The position numbers and the translations under genes are program-made. DNA of 64,000 nt from Brevibacterium sp. XM4083 (GTDB lineage: Bacteria; Actinomycetota; Actinomycetes; Actinomycetales; Brevibacteriaceae). Position 1 is the first letter of the stretch; each line of letters starts with the position of its first letter. This document shows positions 42,904 to 51,830 of the stretch, in pieces. The notes under the pieces were generated by a model. That model saw only the letters and a program-made list of their open reading frames with translations, was not told the DNA's origin and made no database searches. The stretch covers positions 248,001 to 312,000 of the forward strand of contig NZ_VFYR02000005.1 in NCBI RefSeq assembly GCF_006489205.2. The letters are read 5' to 3'.

Positions 42904-43662
42904 GTTGGCAAGATCGAGCCGATCCACCCAGGGGAGGTCCTCATTGAGGACTTCATCGAGGGATTCGGTGTGACCCAGAACAAACTCGCCGTGTCGATCG
43001 GTGTGCCCCCGCGGCGGATCAATGAGATCGTGCACGGCAAGCGCGGGATCAGCGCAGACACGGCACTGCGCCTCGCGAGGTACTTCGGTACGTCTGCGGA
43101 GTTCTGGATCAATCTGCAGAGTCACTACGAGCTCGACCGTGCGGAAGAACACGCGGGGGAGCAGATCGCGTCGATCACCCCGCTGAGCGTCGCGTATCGC
43201 GTAATGGGCGAAGCTATCCAGAGCGCGGCACCCGACACGTCTGGCTTTACCCTGCAGGTCTACGTGCCTACTGATCAAGTCGCTTCGGCGCGGCAGTTCT
43301 ATGCCCGTCTCTTCGGGCGAGAACCCGACTTCGAACCTCACGATGACTTCCTTGAGTGGGCACCGATCGCCGGGCAGGAATGCTTTTTCCAGGTGGCTGG
43401 CCGGTCGCCCGCACTCGCTCTGGGAAGCCGAGTGCGGTTCCGTGTGCGCGATCTTGCGGCAGCTGTGGCGTTCTTGGACGAGTGCGGCATTGCGCATTCA
43501 GTTCCCGCTCGGTTGCCGGATGTGGTCGCCTTTCTCAACTTCGCCGATCCGTGGGGCAATCAGCTCGGTTACTACGAGGACCTTGTGCCGACAGAACAGC
43601 AACGGACGTACTCGGGTACCTCGGTATCCGACGAATCTCAGTTCGAAGACCATCAAGTCTGA
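42895..43662 (+). CDS. HigA antitoxin fused to a VOC (glyoxalase-fold) domain
   Basis: A 255-residue fusion. Residues ~5-72 are a HigA HTH (IHPGEVLIEDFIEGFGVTQNK, PPRRINEIVHGKRGISADT) and residues ~113-228 a complete VOC module (VYVPTDQVASARQFYARLFG, then FLNFADPWGNQLGYYEDL). At the point where the first HigA stops (ITPLQVA, codons GCG TGA CGC), this one reads GCG TAT CGC and continues through a linker that contains an internal ATG at 43203. Start is taken as TTG, by alignment with HigA; no better start codon is near. Only a toxin fragment remains upstream. It may be a regulator with a ligand-sensing VOC domain or a VOC enzyme using the higA promoter/start. Confidence 0.85.
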   Translation: MTRVGKIEPIHPGEVLIEDFIEGFGVTQNKLAVSIGVPPRRINEIVHGKRGISADTALRLARYFGTSAEFWINLQSHYELDRAEEHAGEQIASITPLSVAYRVMGEAIQSAAPDTSGFTLQVYVPTDQVASARQFYARLFGREPDFEPHDDFLEWAPIAGQECFFQVAGRSPALALGSRVRFRVRDLAAAVAFLDECGIAHSVPARLPDVVAFLNFADPWGNQLGYYEDLVPTEQQRTYSGTSVSDESQFEDHQV

Positions 43663-43922
43663 GGGCCATGCCGATGGCACGGCGAGACTGCCCAATGCCG
43701 AAGAGAATCGACGATGCCCCGAACCAACGTGTATGACGGAGTGGTCCTACGCAGGCTCTGACACTCACACTTTGCCGGCTTTTGCAGTGGTAATCGGGCA
43801 ACATGTTCGCATGCGGACGAGCGCGGATTCGTCGGCACCAGCACATCCCTCAAGCACGCCTATGAATGCGATGATGAGGAGCCGATGTTCGGCCCGCCCA
43901 ACCATCACTGCGAAGGGATCGA

Positions 43923-44168
43923 ATGACGATGACATCCGACCGTGGGAGGTTTGTGCGCCGACTCGTCGCCGTCGGCATCGCCATTTCGGGGTGGGCGATC
44001 GCACTCCTCGTCGTCCGCGTGGGGTTGGACTGGTCAGATTCGCAGCCGTATGCACCCTGGGTTGAGACGTACTACATCGTTCTTGCCATCACGGCTGTGC
44101 TTCTCGCTGTCGTGGCAACCGTCACCGGAGGACTGCTGTGGCATCGAGCCCGACTTCGCCCCGAGTGA
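43923..44168 (+). CDS. Small two-helix membrane protein
   Basis: An 81-residue protein with two hydrophobic helices (LVAVGIAISGWAIALLVVRVGL and YYIVLAITAVLLAVVATVTGGLLW) and a short basic tail. No family recognised. The 260 bp before it (43663-43922) hold no convincing gene, only a low-GC stretch. Existence as a gene rests on the clean hydrophobicity pattern. Confidence 0.5.
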   Translation: MTMTSDRGRFVRRLVAVGIAISGWAIALLVVRVGLDWSDSQPYAPWVETYYIVLAITAVLLAVVATVTGGLLWHRARLRPE

Positions 44169-44502
44169 ACCGAGACGTGAATCGGTCGCCCGAAGCACAT
44201 GACGGTCATCGTTGACCGGAGCGATGCCCGACCGGAAGCGCCCGGGTCTGCTGAGCCGAGGCCGGCGAGACCTGCCCGGACAGACGCTGACTGTCCTGCG
44301 ACCAATGGGCACCAGATGATGAGTGTCGTTTAGACTGAACTCGGTGGCGCTCAGCGTCACCTCCTGCACTTCCACGTGAGGATCACGTGAATCATCGCGG
44401 AGAGACTTGAGTTCCTCAGGACAAGTCCGGATGGGGTGCGGCGCTCCAACGCGCCGACTTCTGCCCGCCGATGTTCGACATCGGCCGATGAAAGGACATG
44501 AC
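44169..44502 (+). promoter_or_regulatory. 334-bp non-coding region with promoter of the DUF1801 gene
   Basis: No gene seen. A TTTAGACT at 44329-44336 provides a likely -10 box, giving a ~160-nt leader with several small dyads, including a CACGTGAGGATCACGTGA element (44374-44391). The leader is unusually long for this window. AAAGGACATGAC precedes the ATG. Confidence 0.4.
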
Positions 44503-44856
44503 ATGTCATCGAAAGATGAGAAGAACCTCACGCAGGTCATCGACAAGATCGCAGCCATGGATGAGCCGAGACGCTCGACTATGCAGCAGGTGCACGACCT
44601 CATCGTGGCGACCGCACCGGAGCTCAAACCCAGGATCTGGTACGGGATGCCCGCCTACGCCGCCTCCGCGAGCACTCCGGCACTGATCACCCTGCGCAAC
44701 GACGAACGGCTGAACCTCGCGCTCACCGAGAAGGCTCCCTTCCGAGCTGCAGGTGGTGAGGACGGCTCGCTCATGCCTGCGGCCTGGTACTTCGAGACCG
44801 TGGATGCCGACGCGGAGAAGCGAATCGCGGAGATCGTTCGCTCGGTGGTTGGCTGA
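44503..44856 (+). CDS. DUF1801 family protein
   Basis: A 117-residue protein with the DUF1801/YdhG-like signature LKPRIWYGMPAYA and LNLALTEKAPF in the middle and a C-terminal AEKRIAEIVRSVVG helix. Members are called iron chaperone-like after YdhG/frataxin-like folds, but function is unproven. It has its own promoter region and a strong downstream terminator, so it is monocistronic. Confidence 0.82.
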   Translation: MSSKDEKNLTQVIDKIAAMDEPRRSTMQQVHDLIVATAPELKPRIWYGMPAYAASASTPALITLRNDERLNLALTEKAPFRAAGGEDGSLMPAAWYFETVDADAEKRIAEIVRSVVG

Positions 44857-44868
44857 CAGCATTGCACA

Positions 44869-44907
44869 GTGCTCTTCCCGGCGATGGGCTCTCGCCGGGA
44901 AGAGCAC
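44869..44907 (+). terminator. Terminator after the DUF1801 gene
   Basis: Perfect 16-bp stem (44869-44884 with 44892-44907) and a 7-nt loop, 12 nt after the stop. Confidence 0.8.
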
Positions 44908-45079
44908 GGGTCGGTGCCCGAGTGCTCCTGAGCAGACCTGTTCAGGCCATGCACGGATGTGGCAAGATGGCTTTCCTCAGATGAGGCAACGGGGTCGAAG
45001 AGTGCGGTGACCCGGACGGCGGCTGAACGCCGTGCCCGCTCGATCTGAGTTTTCCGGATTCCTCGAAGGAGAGTGCGCG

Positions 45080-46228
45080 ATGTCAGAGTCAACGGTTCGC
45101 TTCAGCCCGGACAACAGCAATGTGCTCTCGTGTCTGGGCGGTCTGCAGGAACTCGCGGGCTCTTGGCGCGGACACGGATTCAACCTGATCTCCCGACCCG
45201 ACTACTCCGGGCACGCGAATCTCTATCTCCAGCTCAACCAGACCGAGGAAACCTACGACGTCACACCGATCGGCTCACCGGTGCCCAACCGTGCCTGCGG
45301 CGGAGACGGCGTCGATCTCCACGGCCTCACCTACCTGCACAAGGTCAGCGACAAGGACACCCACAGCGCGCTGCAGATCGAACCCGGCATGTGGATGATC
45401 CAACCACCGGCCGAATATCCGCCCCTGCGCAACCCCTCGAACGGGCAGATCGTCTACCGCATGTCGTCGATCCCGCACGGCAACACCCTCATCGCCCAAG
45501 GAACGGTCGTGCCGTTCTCCGGTGTGCCACCGGTGCTTCCGATCGGCGACCAGCCGTACGGCTACTCGGACTTCCTCTCGTTCAACAGCACCCCGATCAC
45601 CGGCGTGACACCGCCTGAGGAAGCGATCATGAACGCGGCAGGCAGTTCGGAGGCCGGAACTTCACGCACCGACCACCTCAAACCGTTCCAGCAGTTCGAC
45701 CTCAGCGTCCCCGAAGGCCCGGAGAACCCCCGCACTCCCTATGACACGCACCCTGCGGAGCCACCGCTGCCCGACCACATCCTCGGCGTGCCGATGCAGG
45801 ACGTCGTCAACGATCCCATTCGCCTTCTCCAAGCCGATATTCATGACAAAGTCGAGGCCGGTTACTCGATCGACGGAGTCGCGATCAACGTGATGACGCA
45901 GGCCAAGGTCGGCTTCCGCAAACACCGGAACGACCCGTATGGCCCGCACGTCACCGTCGAACCGCAGCTCGCCGAGGGCGGTCTGACGAACTCGCCCTTT
46001 CTGCTCGGGGGCGTGCCGACGGGAGACAAAGGGCCGAACGCGCAGACCACCCTCGTCTACGCGACCATGTGGGTTGAGAGGCTCACCCATCCGGACCAGC
46101 CGACGATCATGCAGATCCAATACGCACAGATGTGCGTCCTCAACTTCCGCATCCTGCTCATGCCGGACCAGGGCATCGTCGGTTGGCCGCACATCTCGGT
46201 GGCCACACTTCGCAAGACCTTCGGCTGA
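45080..46228 (+). CDS. Putative heme-binding, nitrobindin-like conserved protein
   Basis: A 382-residue soluble protein. The N-terminal LQELAGSWRGHGFNLISRPDY and NLYLQLNQTEETYDV resemble the start of lipocalin/nitrobindin-type beta barrels (LAGxWxGxG motif). A second barrel-like half follows (INVMTQAKVGFRKHRNDPYG, then TLVYATMWVERL). Similar actinobacterial and proteobacterial proteins are annotated as heme-binding; that label is recalled rather than demonstrated here. No signal peptide. ATG follows a GAAGGAGAG ribosome-binding site. Confidence 0.55.
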   Translation: MSESTVRFSPDNSNVLSCLGGLQELAGSWRGHGFNLISRPDYSGHANLYLQLNQTEETYDVTPIGSPVPNRACGGDGVDLHGLTYLHKVSDKDTHSALQIEPGMWMIQPPAEYPPLRNPSNGQIVYRMSSIPHGNTLIAQGTVVPFSGVPPVLPIGDQPYGYSDFLSFNSTPITGVTPPEEAIMNAAGSSEAGTSRTDHLKPFQQFDLSVPEGPENPRTPYDTHPAEPPLPDHILGVPMQDVVNDPIRLLQADIHDKVEAGYSIDGVAINVMTQAKVGFRKHRNDPYGPHVTVEPQLAEGGLTNSPFLLGGVPTGDKGPNAQTTLVYATMWVERLTHPDQPTIMQIQYAQMCVLNFRILLMPDQGIVGWPHISVATLRKTFG

Positions 46229-46253
46229 TCGCCCAGCGCCATCCACGATCGCC

Positions 46254-46538
46254 CTACGGCATGAACGAACGCCAGCGGCCCTTTCGCCGCTCGAAGGCGA
46301 AGCGCTCTGAGCGCAGTCGGCGGATGCGCGTGACGACATCCGGGGCGTAGCTGAACGCCGCGTCGGTGTCAGCGAGTCCGTCGAGCACCGCAGGGTATCT
46401 CTCGACGGCCAGTTCGATGCGACGGCACAGGATCACGCGGGTATCCGCCGATGACGGTGACCGCTCGAAGTCGAGGATCATCCGATCATGCGCGGAGAGC
46501 TCGTTGACGGTGCCTGGAACCACGACGCTCAGTCTCAC
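46254..46538 (-). CDS. DUF3263-like helix-turn-helix protein
   Basis: A 94-residue protein: LSAHDRMILDFERSPSSADTRVILCRRIELAVERYPAVLDGLAD resembles the actinobacterial DUF3263 family (LSxRDxxILxFEr...RFdlsxtRYyQvLnaLid). The C-terminal RIRRLRSERFAFERRKGR tail is basic, consistent with nucleic-acid binding. Function unknown. Confidence 0.65.
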   Translation of the reverse strand: MRLSVVVPGTVNELSAHDRMILDFERSPSSADTRVILCRRIELAVERYPAVLDGLADTDAAFSYAPDVVTRIRRLRSERFAFERRKGRWRSFMP

Positions 46539-46639
46539 ACGAACCCATCGACGTATACGAACCCCGAGGTCACAGCGCCGAGGTTCGCATCACGTCGATC
46601 AGGCGAGGAGTCCGATCAGTGCAGGCGGGAGGCGATACC

Positions 46640-47785
46640 TCAGTGCCCCTTCGCCTCGTACTTCTTCGGCTCGGGCAGGCCGCGCTCAGCCCGCACTCGG
46701 CGCGAGACGGATTCGACCGCGCGGAGGGCGTCGACGACCATCTCCGGGGTCACCGGGAACGGCATGTTGTGGATCGTCTCCTCGGGCACGGTCGCTGCCT
46801 TCGCCACCGCTTCAAGCTCCTTCGTGTCATCGGGACTCAGCCCCACCTCGGTGAGGGTGTTGGGCAGACCGACGAGGGTCGTGAACTCGATGAAGTCCTC
46901 GATCTCCTCGGCATCGGCGCCTTCCATGATCAGCTGGGCGAGAGTACCGACGTTGACCTTCTGCCCGTGGGCGAGACCATGCGTCTGCGGAGCCGCGGTC
47001 AGCCCGTCGTGGATCGCATGGGCAGCGGCCAGCCCACCGGCCTCGAAGCCGAGACCGGACAGCAGGGTGTTCGCCTCGACGACGGCCTCGAGGGCCGGGG
47101 TGACGGTCTTCGCGTTGACCGCGTCGATCGCCGCCATTGCGTTGTCGTGGAGGATTTCCCAGCTCAGATGCGCCAGCGCGGTGCCGGCCTGGGTCGGGCG
47201 GCCGCCGGACATCGTCTCGCCGGTGCCGCGTGCCGTGGCCCGCGCTTCGATCCAGGTCGCGAGCGCATCGCCGATGCCGGCGATGAGGAAGTTCACCGGT
47301 GCGTTCGCCACGAGCTGGGTGTCGATGAGGACGAGATCGGGGTTCTTGTGGAAGAAGCGGTACTCGAGGAATTCGCCGTCAGCGGTGTAGACGACCGACA
47401 GGCCCGAGGTCGGGGCATCCGAGGACGCTGCGGTGGGAATCGATGCCCACTTGATGCCGGCCTTGTGCCCGGCGGCCTTGGCCGAATCGATCGCCGAACC
47501 TCCGCCGAGGCCGACGACGACATCGTGACCGCCCGACCGGATGCGATCGACCAGTCCGTCGATCGTCTCGGGGGTGGCGAATCCGCTGAACGACTCGCGG
47601 ACTACGTCGATGCCCGCGTCGGTGAAGCTCGTCTCGATCGGTGCTTCGACGAGTCCCCAGACGGTGTCGTCGGCGATGAGCAGTGGAGTGGTGCCGAGGG
47701 GTTCGAGATGTGCGGCGAGGTCGGCGATGACGTTCTTCCCCTGGACGTAGTGCGAGGGGCTGGAGAATGCGTACTGGGTCGTCAT
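46640..47785 (-). CDS. gldA: Iron-containing glycerol dehydrogenase
   Basis: A 381-residue GldA-type enzyme. VVGLGGGSAIDSAKAAGHK binds NAD, PTAASSDAPTSGLSVVY follows, and the metal ligands are provided by GIGDALATW (Asp) and AHAIHDGL/THGLAHGQKV (His). It oxidises glycerol to dihydroxyacetone. The neighbouring genes do not include dihydroxyacetone kinase, so the physiological substrate is not fixed by context. Confidence 0.92.
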   Translation of the reverse strand: MTTQYAFSSPSHYVQGKNVIADLAAHLEPLGTTPLLIADDTVWGLVEAPIETSFTDAGIDVVRESFSGFATPETIDGLVDRIRSGGHDVVVGLGGGSAIDSAKAAGHKAGIKWASIPTAASSDAPTSGLSVVYTADGEFLEYRFFHKNPDLVLIDTQLVANAPVNFLIAGIGDALATWIEARATARGTGETMSGGRPTQAGTALAHLSWEILHDNAMAAIDAVNAKTVTPALEAVVEANTLLSGLGFEAGGLAAAHAIHDGLTAAPQTHGLAHGQKVNVGTLAQLIMEGADAEEIEDFIEFTTLVGLPNTLTEVGLSPDDTKELEAVAKAATVPEETIHNMPFPVTPEMVVDALRAVESVSRRVRAERGLPEPKKYEAKGH

Positions 47786-47946
47786 GGGGTCTGTCCTTCC
47801 TGCGTGCGGCTTCCCGAGCCGACGCGACGAACCGTGGATGAGACCCGTCGGTCAGCCGATGGGGATCGCTCCTGTGCCGGAGCGCGCGGCCAGTCTATGC
47901 CCGTCGCCGAGGCGTCTCCACCTGACAAGGTGACTGTTCGATCACG

Positions 47947-48909
47947 TCAGCGACGTCCGGCTCTGCTTGGATCCCCGTGGCCAGCGGTTTTGCCGCTGTC
48001 GCCGTCGCCGTCGCCGTCGCCGGCGTCCTCCGCCTCGGCGTCGTCGAGAAGCTCGACGAGGGCGGTGAGCGCGGGCGGCTGCCAGCGGCGCTGGTGACAG
48101 ATGAGCGAGATGCTCCAGTGGAGTGCTGCGTCGCGCAGGCCCAGGGTGACGACGCCCGGGGCCTGTCTGACAGCCGATTCGGGAAGCAGGGCGATGCCGA
48201 GCCCGTTGCGGACGAACGCGAGGATCATCGCCGCTGTCGAGGATTCGACCATGACCGATCTGCGCAGGCCCACCGCGCGGAAGGCATCGTCGGCGATCGC
48301 GCGGAGTCCGAAGCCGGCAGGGAAATCGATGAACGGATCCTCAGTGATGTCGGCCAAGGTCACGGTCGACTGCGTGGCGAGCTCATGGTCATCTGCGACG
48401 ACGAGGACGACCGGAGTGCGCGCGATCTCGCGCACCGACAGCGCCGGATGCGGCGTGGGATCCGAGGAGAACGCCGCGTCCAGCTGGTTGTCGATGACAT
48501 CCTGGCGCATGCCCACCGATCCGGTCGGTGAGGAGATGAGCTGCAGCTCGACGGCGGGGTAGCGCTGCCGGAAGCGGGCAAGCAGGTCCGGCAGGTCGAA
48601 CGGCGGTTCGAAGGTCGGTGCACCGAGGCGAAGCCGACCGCTGACCACCCCGTCGGCACGCCGCACCGCTGCCAGGGCCGCCTGCTCATCGGCGAGCAGG
48701 CTCTGTCCCCGCATGAGCATCTCCGTCCCGGCAGGGGAGAGGTGGAACTGCCGCGTCGTCCTGATGATGAGCGGCACGCCCACCTCGCGCTCGAGGGCCT
48801 TGACCCCGGCCGACACCGTGGACTGCGAGACGTGGAGGGACTCGGCGGCACGAGTGAAGCTCTGGGAGTTCGCAACGGCGACGAAGTACTCGAGCTGACG
48901 AAGATCCAT
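47947..48909 (-). CDS. LysR-family transcriptional regulator
   Basis: A 320-residue LTTR: HTH at residues 1-60 (DLRQLEYFVAVANSQSFTRAAESLHVSQSTVSAGVKALE), then the periplasmic-binding-like effector domain (GRLRLGAPTFEPPFDLPDLL onward). The last ~30 residues are Asp/Gly repeats (DAGDGDGDGDSG). The start Met is the family start; a longer upstream frame is antisense to the MFS gene. It is divergent from that MFS gene, its likely target, with a T-N11-A box in between. Confidence 0.92.
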   Translation of the reverse strand: MDLRQLEYFVAVANSQSFTRAAESLHVSQSTVSAGVKALEREVGVPLIIRTTRQFHLSPAGTEMLMRGQSLLADEQAALAAVRRADGVVSGRLRLGAPTFEPPFDLPDLLARFRQRYPAVELQLISSPTGSVGMRQDVIDNQLDAAFSSDPTPHPALSVREIARTPVVLVVADDHELATQSTVTLADITEDPFIDFPAGFGLRAIADDAFRAVGLRRSVMVESSTAAMILAFVRNGLGIALLPESAVRQAPGVVTLGLRDAALHWSISLICHQRRWQPPALTALVELLDDAEAEDAGDGDGDGDSGKTAGHGDPSRAGRR

Positions 48910-48918
48910 CCACCAATT

Positions 48919-48933
48919 ATCGCATGAGGCGAT
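48919..48933. promoter_or_regulatory. LysR box between regulator and MFS gene
   Basis: ATCGC-ATGAG-GCGAT is a 15-bp dyad satisfying T-N11-A, placed 10 bp from the LysR start codon. Confidence 0.6.
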
Positions 48934-49038
48934 TTCTCCTATCCGAATTATTCGTTGGACACGATGGCTGGGTGGGAGGACAGTGGAAAGGGCGTCCGGT
49001 GGACAGGGCGCTCCGAGCACCGAGAGGCAGGGACCCGA

Positions 49039-50277
49039 ATGACGACGACACTCGACCGTGACCGCAGAGCAGTGAGCACCCGACACGGCGTCGGGTTCTG
49101 GCTCGTCGCCGCCGCCTTCCTCATCGGCATGGCCTACTCGACGCTGCCGACCCCGCTCTACCCGCTCTACGCCGAACGGGACGGCTTCTCGACGTTCGTC
49201 GTCACGATCGTCTTCTCCGTCTATGCCGTCGGCGTCGTCATCAGCCTCATCCTCGTCGGCCACATCTCCGACTGGGTGGGACGCAAGCGCATCATCATCC
49301 CCGCGCTCGCCCTCGAGGCCGCCTCGGCGATCATCTTCCTCCTCTGGCCCGACCTCCCCGGACTCATCGCCGCCCGGTTGATCTCGGGACTCGGCGTCGG
49401 CATGCTCACCGCCACGGCGACGGCGCACCTGCACGAACTCCACAGCCGTCACCGTCCGCACGCAGCCACCTCGGCGCGCTCCGAGGTCGTCTCGATCGCT
49501 GCGAACATCGGCGGTCTCGGTCTCGGCCCGCTCGTCGCCGGATTCCTCGCCCAGTACGTCACGGGTCCCCTCGTCGTGCCCTACCTCGTCTTCCTCGTCC
49601 TTCTCCTCGCGTCGATCGCCGCGGTCTGCCTCGCCCCCGAGACCGTCGACGTGCTGCCGTCGCGGCCGAGCTACCGCCCCCAGCTTCCCGGCGGCGCCGG
49701 ATCGGGGTCGGGATTCTGGCAGGCGGGAGTCGCGGCGCTCGCCGCGTTCTCCGTCTTCGGTGTCTTCACCTCGGTGACTCCGGAATTCCTCGCCGAGGCG
49801 CTCCACGAACCCAGCAGACTCATCGCCGGTGCGGTGACGTTCGTCGTCTTCGCCGCCGCCGCGTTCGCCCAGACCGCAACCCAGCGGATGACACCGCTGG
49901 TGCGGCTGAGGGTCGGCGTGCTCGCCGAGATCATCGGGTTCGGATTCCTCGTCGCCGGCTCGGTCTCGGCGAGCCTCGTGCTCTTCCTCGTCGGGGGAGC
50001 GGTCGCCGGTGCCGGGGCCGGCTTCCTCTTCAAGGGCGCGGTCGGCACGATCCTCGCGACCACCTCGGCGGACCGTCGCGGAGCGGCCCTGGCCGGTCTC
50101 TACCTCGTCGCCTACCTCGGTCTCATCGTCCCCGTCGTCGGTCTGGGCCTGGCGGTCACGATCCTGCCGTCGACGACGGCGATGATCGGGCTGAGCATCA
50201 TCCTCGTCATCGTGCTCGCCGGACTCGGTCTCAGCACCGTCCCCGGGGTGGGCCGGTCGGAGGCAGCGCGCGGGTGA
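49039..50277 (+). CDS. MFS transporter
   Basis: A 412-residue transporter with ~12 helices. TLPTPLYPLYAERDGFS follows helix 1, motif A is GHISDWVGRKRIII, and ARLISGLGVGMLTATATAHLHEL lies in helix 4. YxLY-type DHA1 members export drugs or small metabolites. Start at MTTTLDRD. Regulated in all likelihood by the divergent LysR protein. Confidence 0.92.
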   Translation: MTTTLDRDRRAVSTRHGVGFWLVAAAFLIGMAYSTLPTPLYPLYAERDGFSTFVVTIVFSVYAVGVVISLILVGHISDWVGRKRIIIPALALEAASAIIFLLWPDLPGLIAARLISGLGVGMLTATATAHLHELHSRHRPHAATSARSEVVSIAANIGGLGLGPLVAGFLAQYVTGPLVVPYLVFLVLLLASIAAVCLAPETVDVLPSRPSYRPQLPGGAGSGSGFWQAGVAALAAFSVFGVFTSVTPEFLAEALHEPSRLIAGAVTFVVFAAAAFAQTATQRMTPLVRLRVGVLAEIIGFGFLVAGSVSASLVLFLVGGAVAGAGAGFLFKGAVGTILATTSADRRGAALAGLYLVAYLGLIVPVVGLGLAVTILPSTTAMIGLSIILVIVLAGLGLSTVPGVGRSEAARG

Positions 50278-50305
50278 GCGTCAGCGGTCGACTACGCTTG
50301 TCGAC

Positions 50306-50758
50306 ATGGCCAGCTCCCTGCACATCCGCCCGGCACGAGGCGCCGACGATTATCCGCGGCTCGTCGACATCTGGCGTTCGTCGGTGCTCGCGACGCACGA
50401 TTTCCTCGCCGCTGACCACCGTGACGCCATCGAGGAGCGGTTCGCCTCGGACTACTTCCCGAATGTCAGGCTCACCGTCGCCGAGCGCGACGGAGTCGCC
50501 GTCGGCTTCGCCGGCACCGTCGATGGCAGCCTCGAGATGCTCTTCATCGACGCCGATCACCGAGGCGAGGGAGTCGGGACGAAGCTTCTCGACCATGTCA
50601 TCGCCGCCGAGGACGTGACGGCCGTCGACGTCAACGAGCAGAATGAGCAGGCGTACGGGTTCTATCTGCGCCGCGGGTTCACCATCACCGGACGCAGCCC
50701 CGTCGACGCCGCAGGTCTGCCGTATCCGCTGCTTCACATGAGATTGGCCCGGGGCTGA
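50306..50758 (+). CDS. GNAT acetyltransferase
   Basis: A 150-residue acetyltransferase: IRPARGADDYPRLVDIWRSSVLATHDFL, LEMLFIDADHRGEGVGTKLLDHVI (acetyl-CoA loop) and NEQNEQAYGFYLRRGFTITGRSPVD. The pattern is that of YjaB-like peptide/amine acetyltransferases. A TACGCT box ends 7 nt before the ATG, suggesting a leaderless mRNA. Confidence 0.88.
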   Translation: MASSLHIRPARGADDYPRLVDIWRSSVLATHDFLAADHRDAIEERFASDYFPNVRLTVAERDGVAVGFAGTVDGSLEMLFIDADHRGEGVGTKLLDHVIAAEDVTAVDVNEQNEQAYGFYLRRGFTITGRSPVDAAGLPYPLLHMRLARG

Positions 50759-50792
50759 GTGTCCGGGGCCTGACGGCAGACCCGGACCGGTG

Positions 50793-51653
50793 TCAGTTCC
50801 CGAACTGCTCGAGCAGCGCCTTCGCGGAATCCTTCCCAAGTTGGTTCGCCGCAAGCGGGCTGTCGCCGGTGAGGAGGTTGCGGTCGCGCGTCGTCGCTCC
50901 TGTCATGTCCTCGTTGGCGATCTCGATGCCCGCCTCCGTCAGCGCCTTTCCGAGCGCCCACGGCATCTTGCCCGGCAGGTAGCCGATCTCGATGTTCGCG
51001 CCTTCGTCGAGGGTATCCGGGAACGCGACGATCCGGTATCCCGCGAAGGGGTTCTCATCGCGGCCGACACCGGAGGCCAGCAGTGCGGCCGGGCCGTGGC
51101 AGAGGGTGATGATGAGTCGGTCGTTGTCGAGGAAGTAGTCGAGGGTCTCGCCGAGGACAGCGCTGAAGGGGATGCCGTTCATCGCACCGTGACCGCCGGG
51201 AATGAAGATCGCCGCGTAGTCGTCGAGACCCTGTTCGAGCACCTCGGTGAGCTTCTTCGGCGCCTTGAACGCCTCCTTCGTCTCCTCCCACTCCGCGGTG
51301 ACGGCCTCGTCGTCCTTCGGGTACGCCCACCATTCGAACTTGCCCGGTTCGCCGTCGAGGGTCGCGATGTCGATTGCGTAGCCGGCCTGGGCGATGTGGT
51401 ACATCGGCAGGAGCGTTTCGACCGGGTGGTTGCCGGTGGAGAAGAACGTCTCGTTCTGCATGAGCATGTAGCGCTCGTCGGTGGCGATGACGAGCACCTT
51501 CCACTTGCCGCCCGTGTACGTCTCGTCGGTGCCGAGGCCGTCGAAATCGGTCGTCGGCGCCGTGTACTGCGACAGCGAGTACGGCGACGGGAAGAAGGCG
51601 TTGTTCTCCGCCGGGTCCGGGGTGGGCTGGCGGTCCTGTGCTGAGTCGGCCAT
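50793..51653 (-). CDS. hchA: Hsp31-type glyoxalase III / protein deglycase
   Basis: A 286-residue DJ-1/PfpI family protein of Hsp31 size. [19 protein letters not shown] carries the conserved Glu/metal region, [15 protein letters not shown] the oxyanion loop, and LCHGPAALL the catalytic Cys-His nucleophile elbow. It converts methylglyoxal to lactate and acts as a stress chaperone. The start was set at MADSAQD, where family similarity begins. Confidence 0.92.
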   Translation of the reverse strand: MADSAQDRQPTPDPAENNAFFPSPYSLSQYTAPTTDFDGLGTDETYTGGKWKVLVIATDERYMLMQNETFFSTGNHPVETLLPMYHIAQAGYAIDIATLDGEPGKFEWWAYPKDDEAVTAEWEETKEAFKAPKKLTEVLEQGLDDYAAIFIPGGHGAMNGIPFSAVLGETLDYFLDNDRLIITLCHGPAALLASGVGRDENPFAGYRIVAFPDTLDEGANIEIGYLPGKMPWALGKALTEAGIEIANEDMTGATTRDRNLLTGDSPLAANQLGKDSAKALLEQFGN

Positions 51654-51830
51654 GGGGTTCCTTCCGAAGAGCGTCGCCGAGGTAGTCCCCGGCTGGCAGC
51701 GGATGTGCAAGGCATCTTGCTGCTCGGTACGGCTTCAACATAGTTCACGGTGCGTGCGCGCACAAGGGACCGACGACGCCGGTGGGCCGGGAATCGGCTG
51801 TGAGCCCAGCGGATGTGACACGATGAGCCC

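Noticed and set aside
43663..43922. Overlapping short frames between the HigA-VOC gene and the small membrane protein
   Set aside because: None has a plausible start signal or recognisable sequence; treated as non-coding or eroded DNA.
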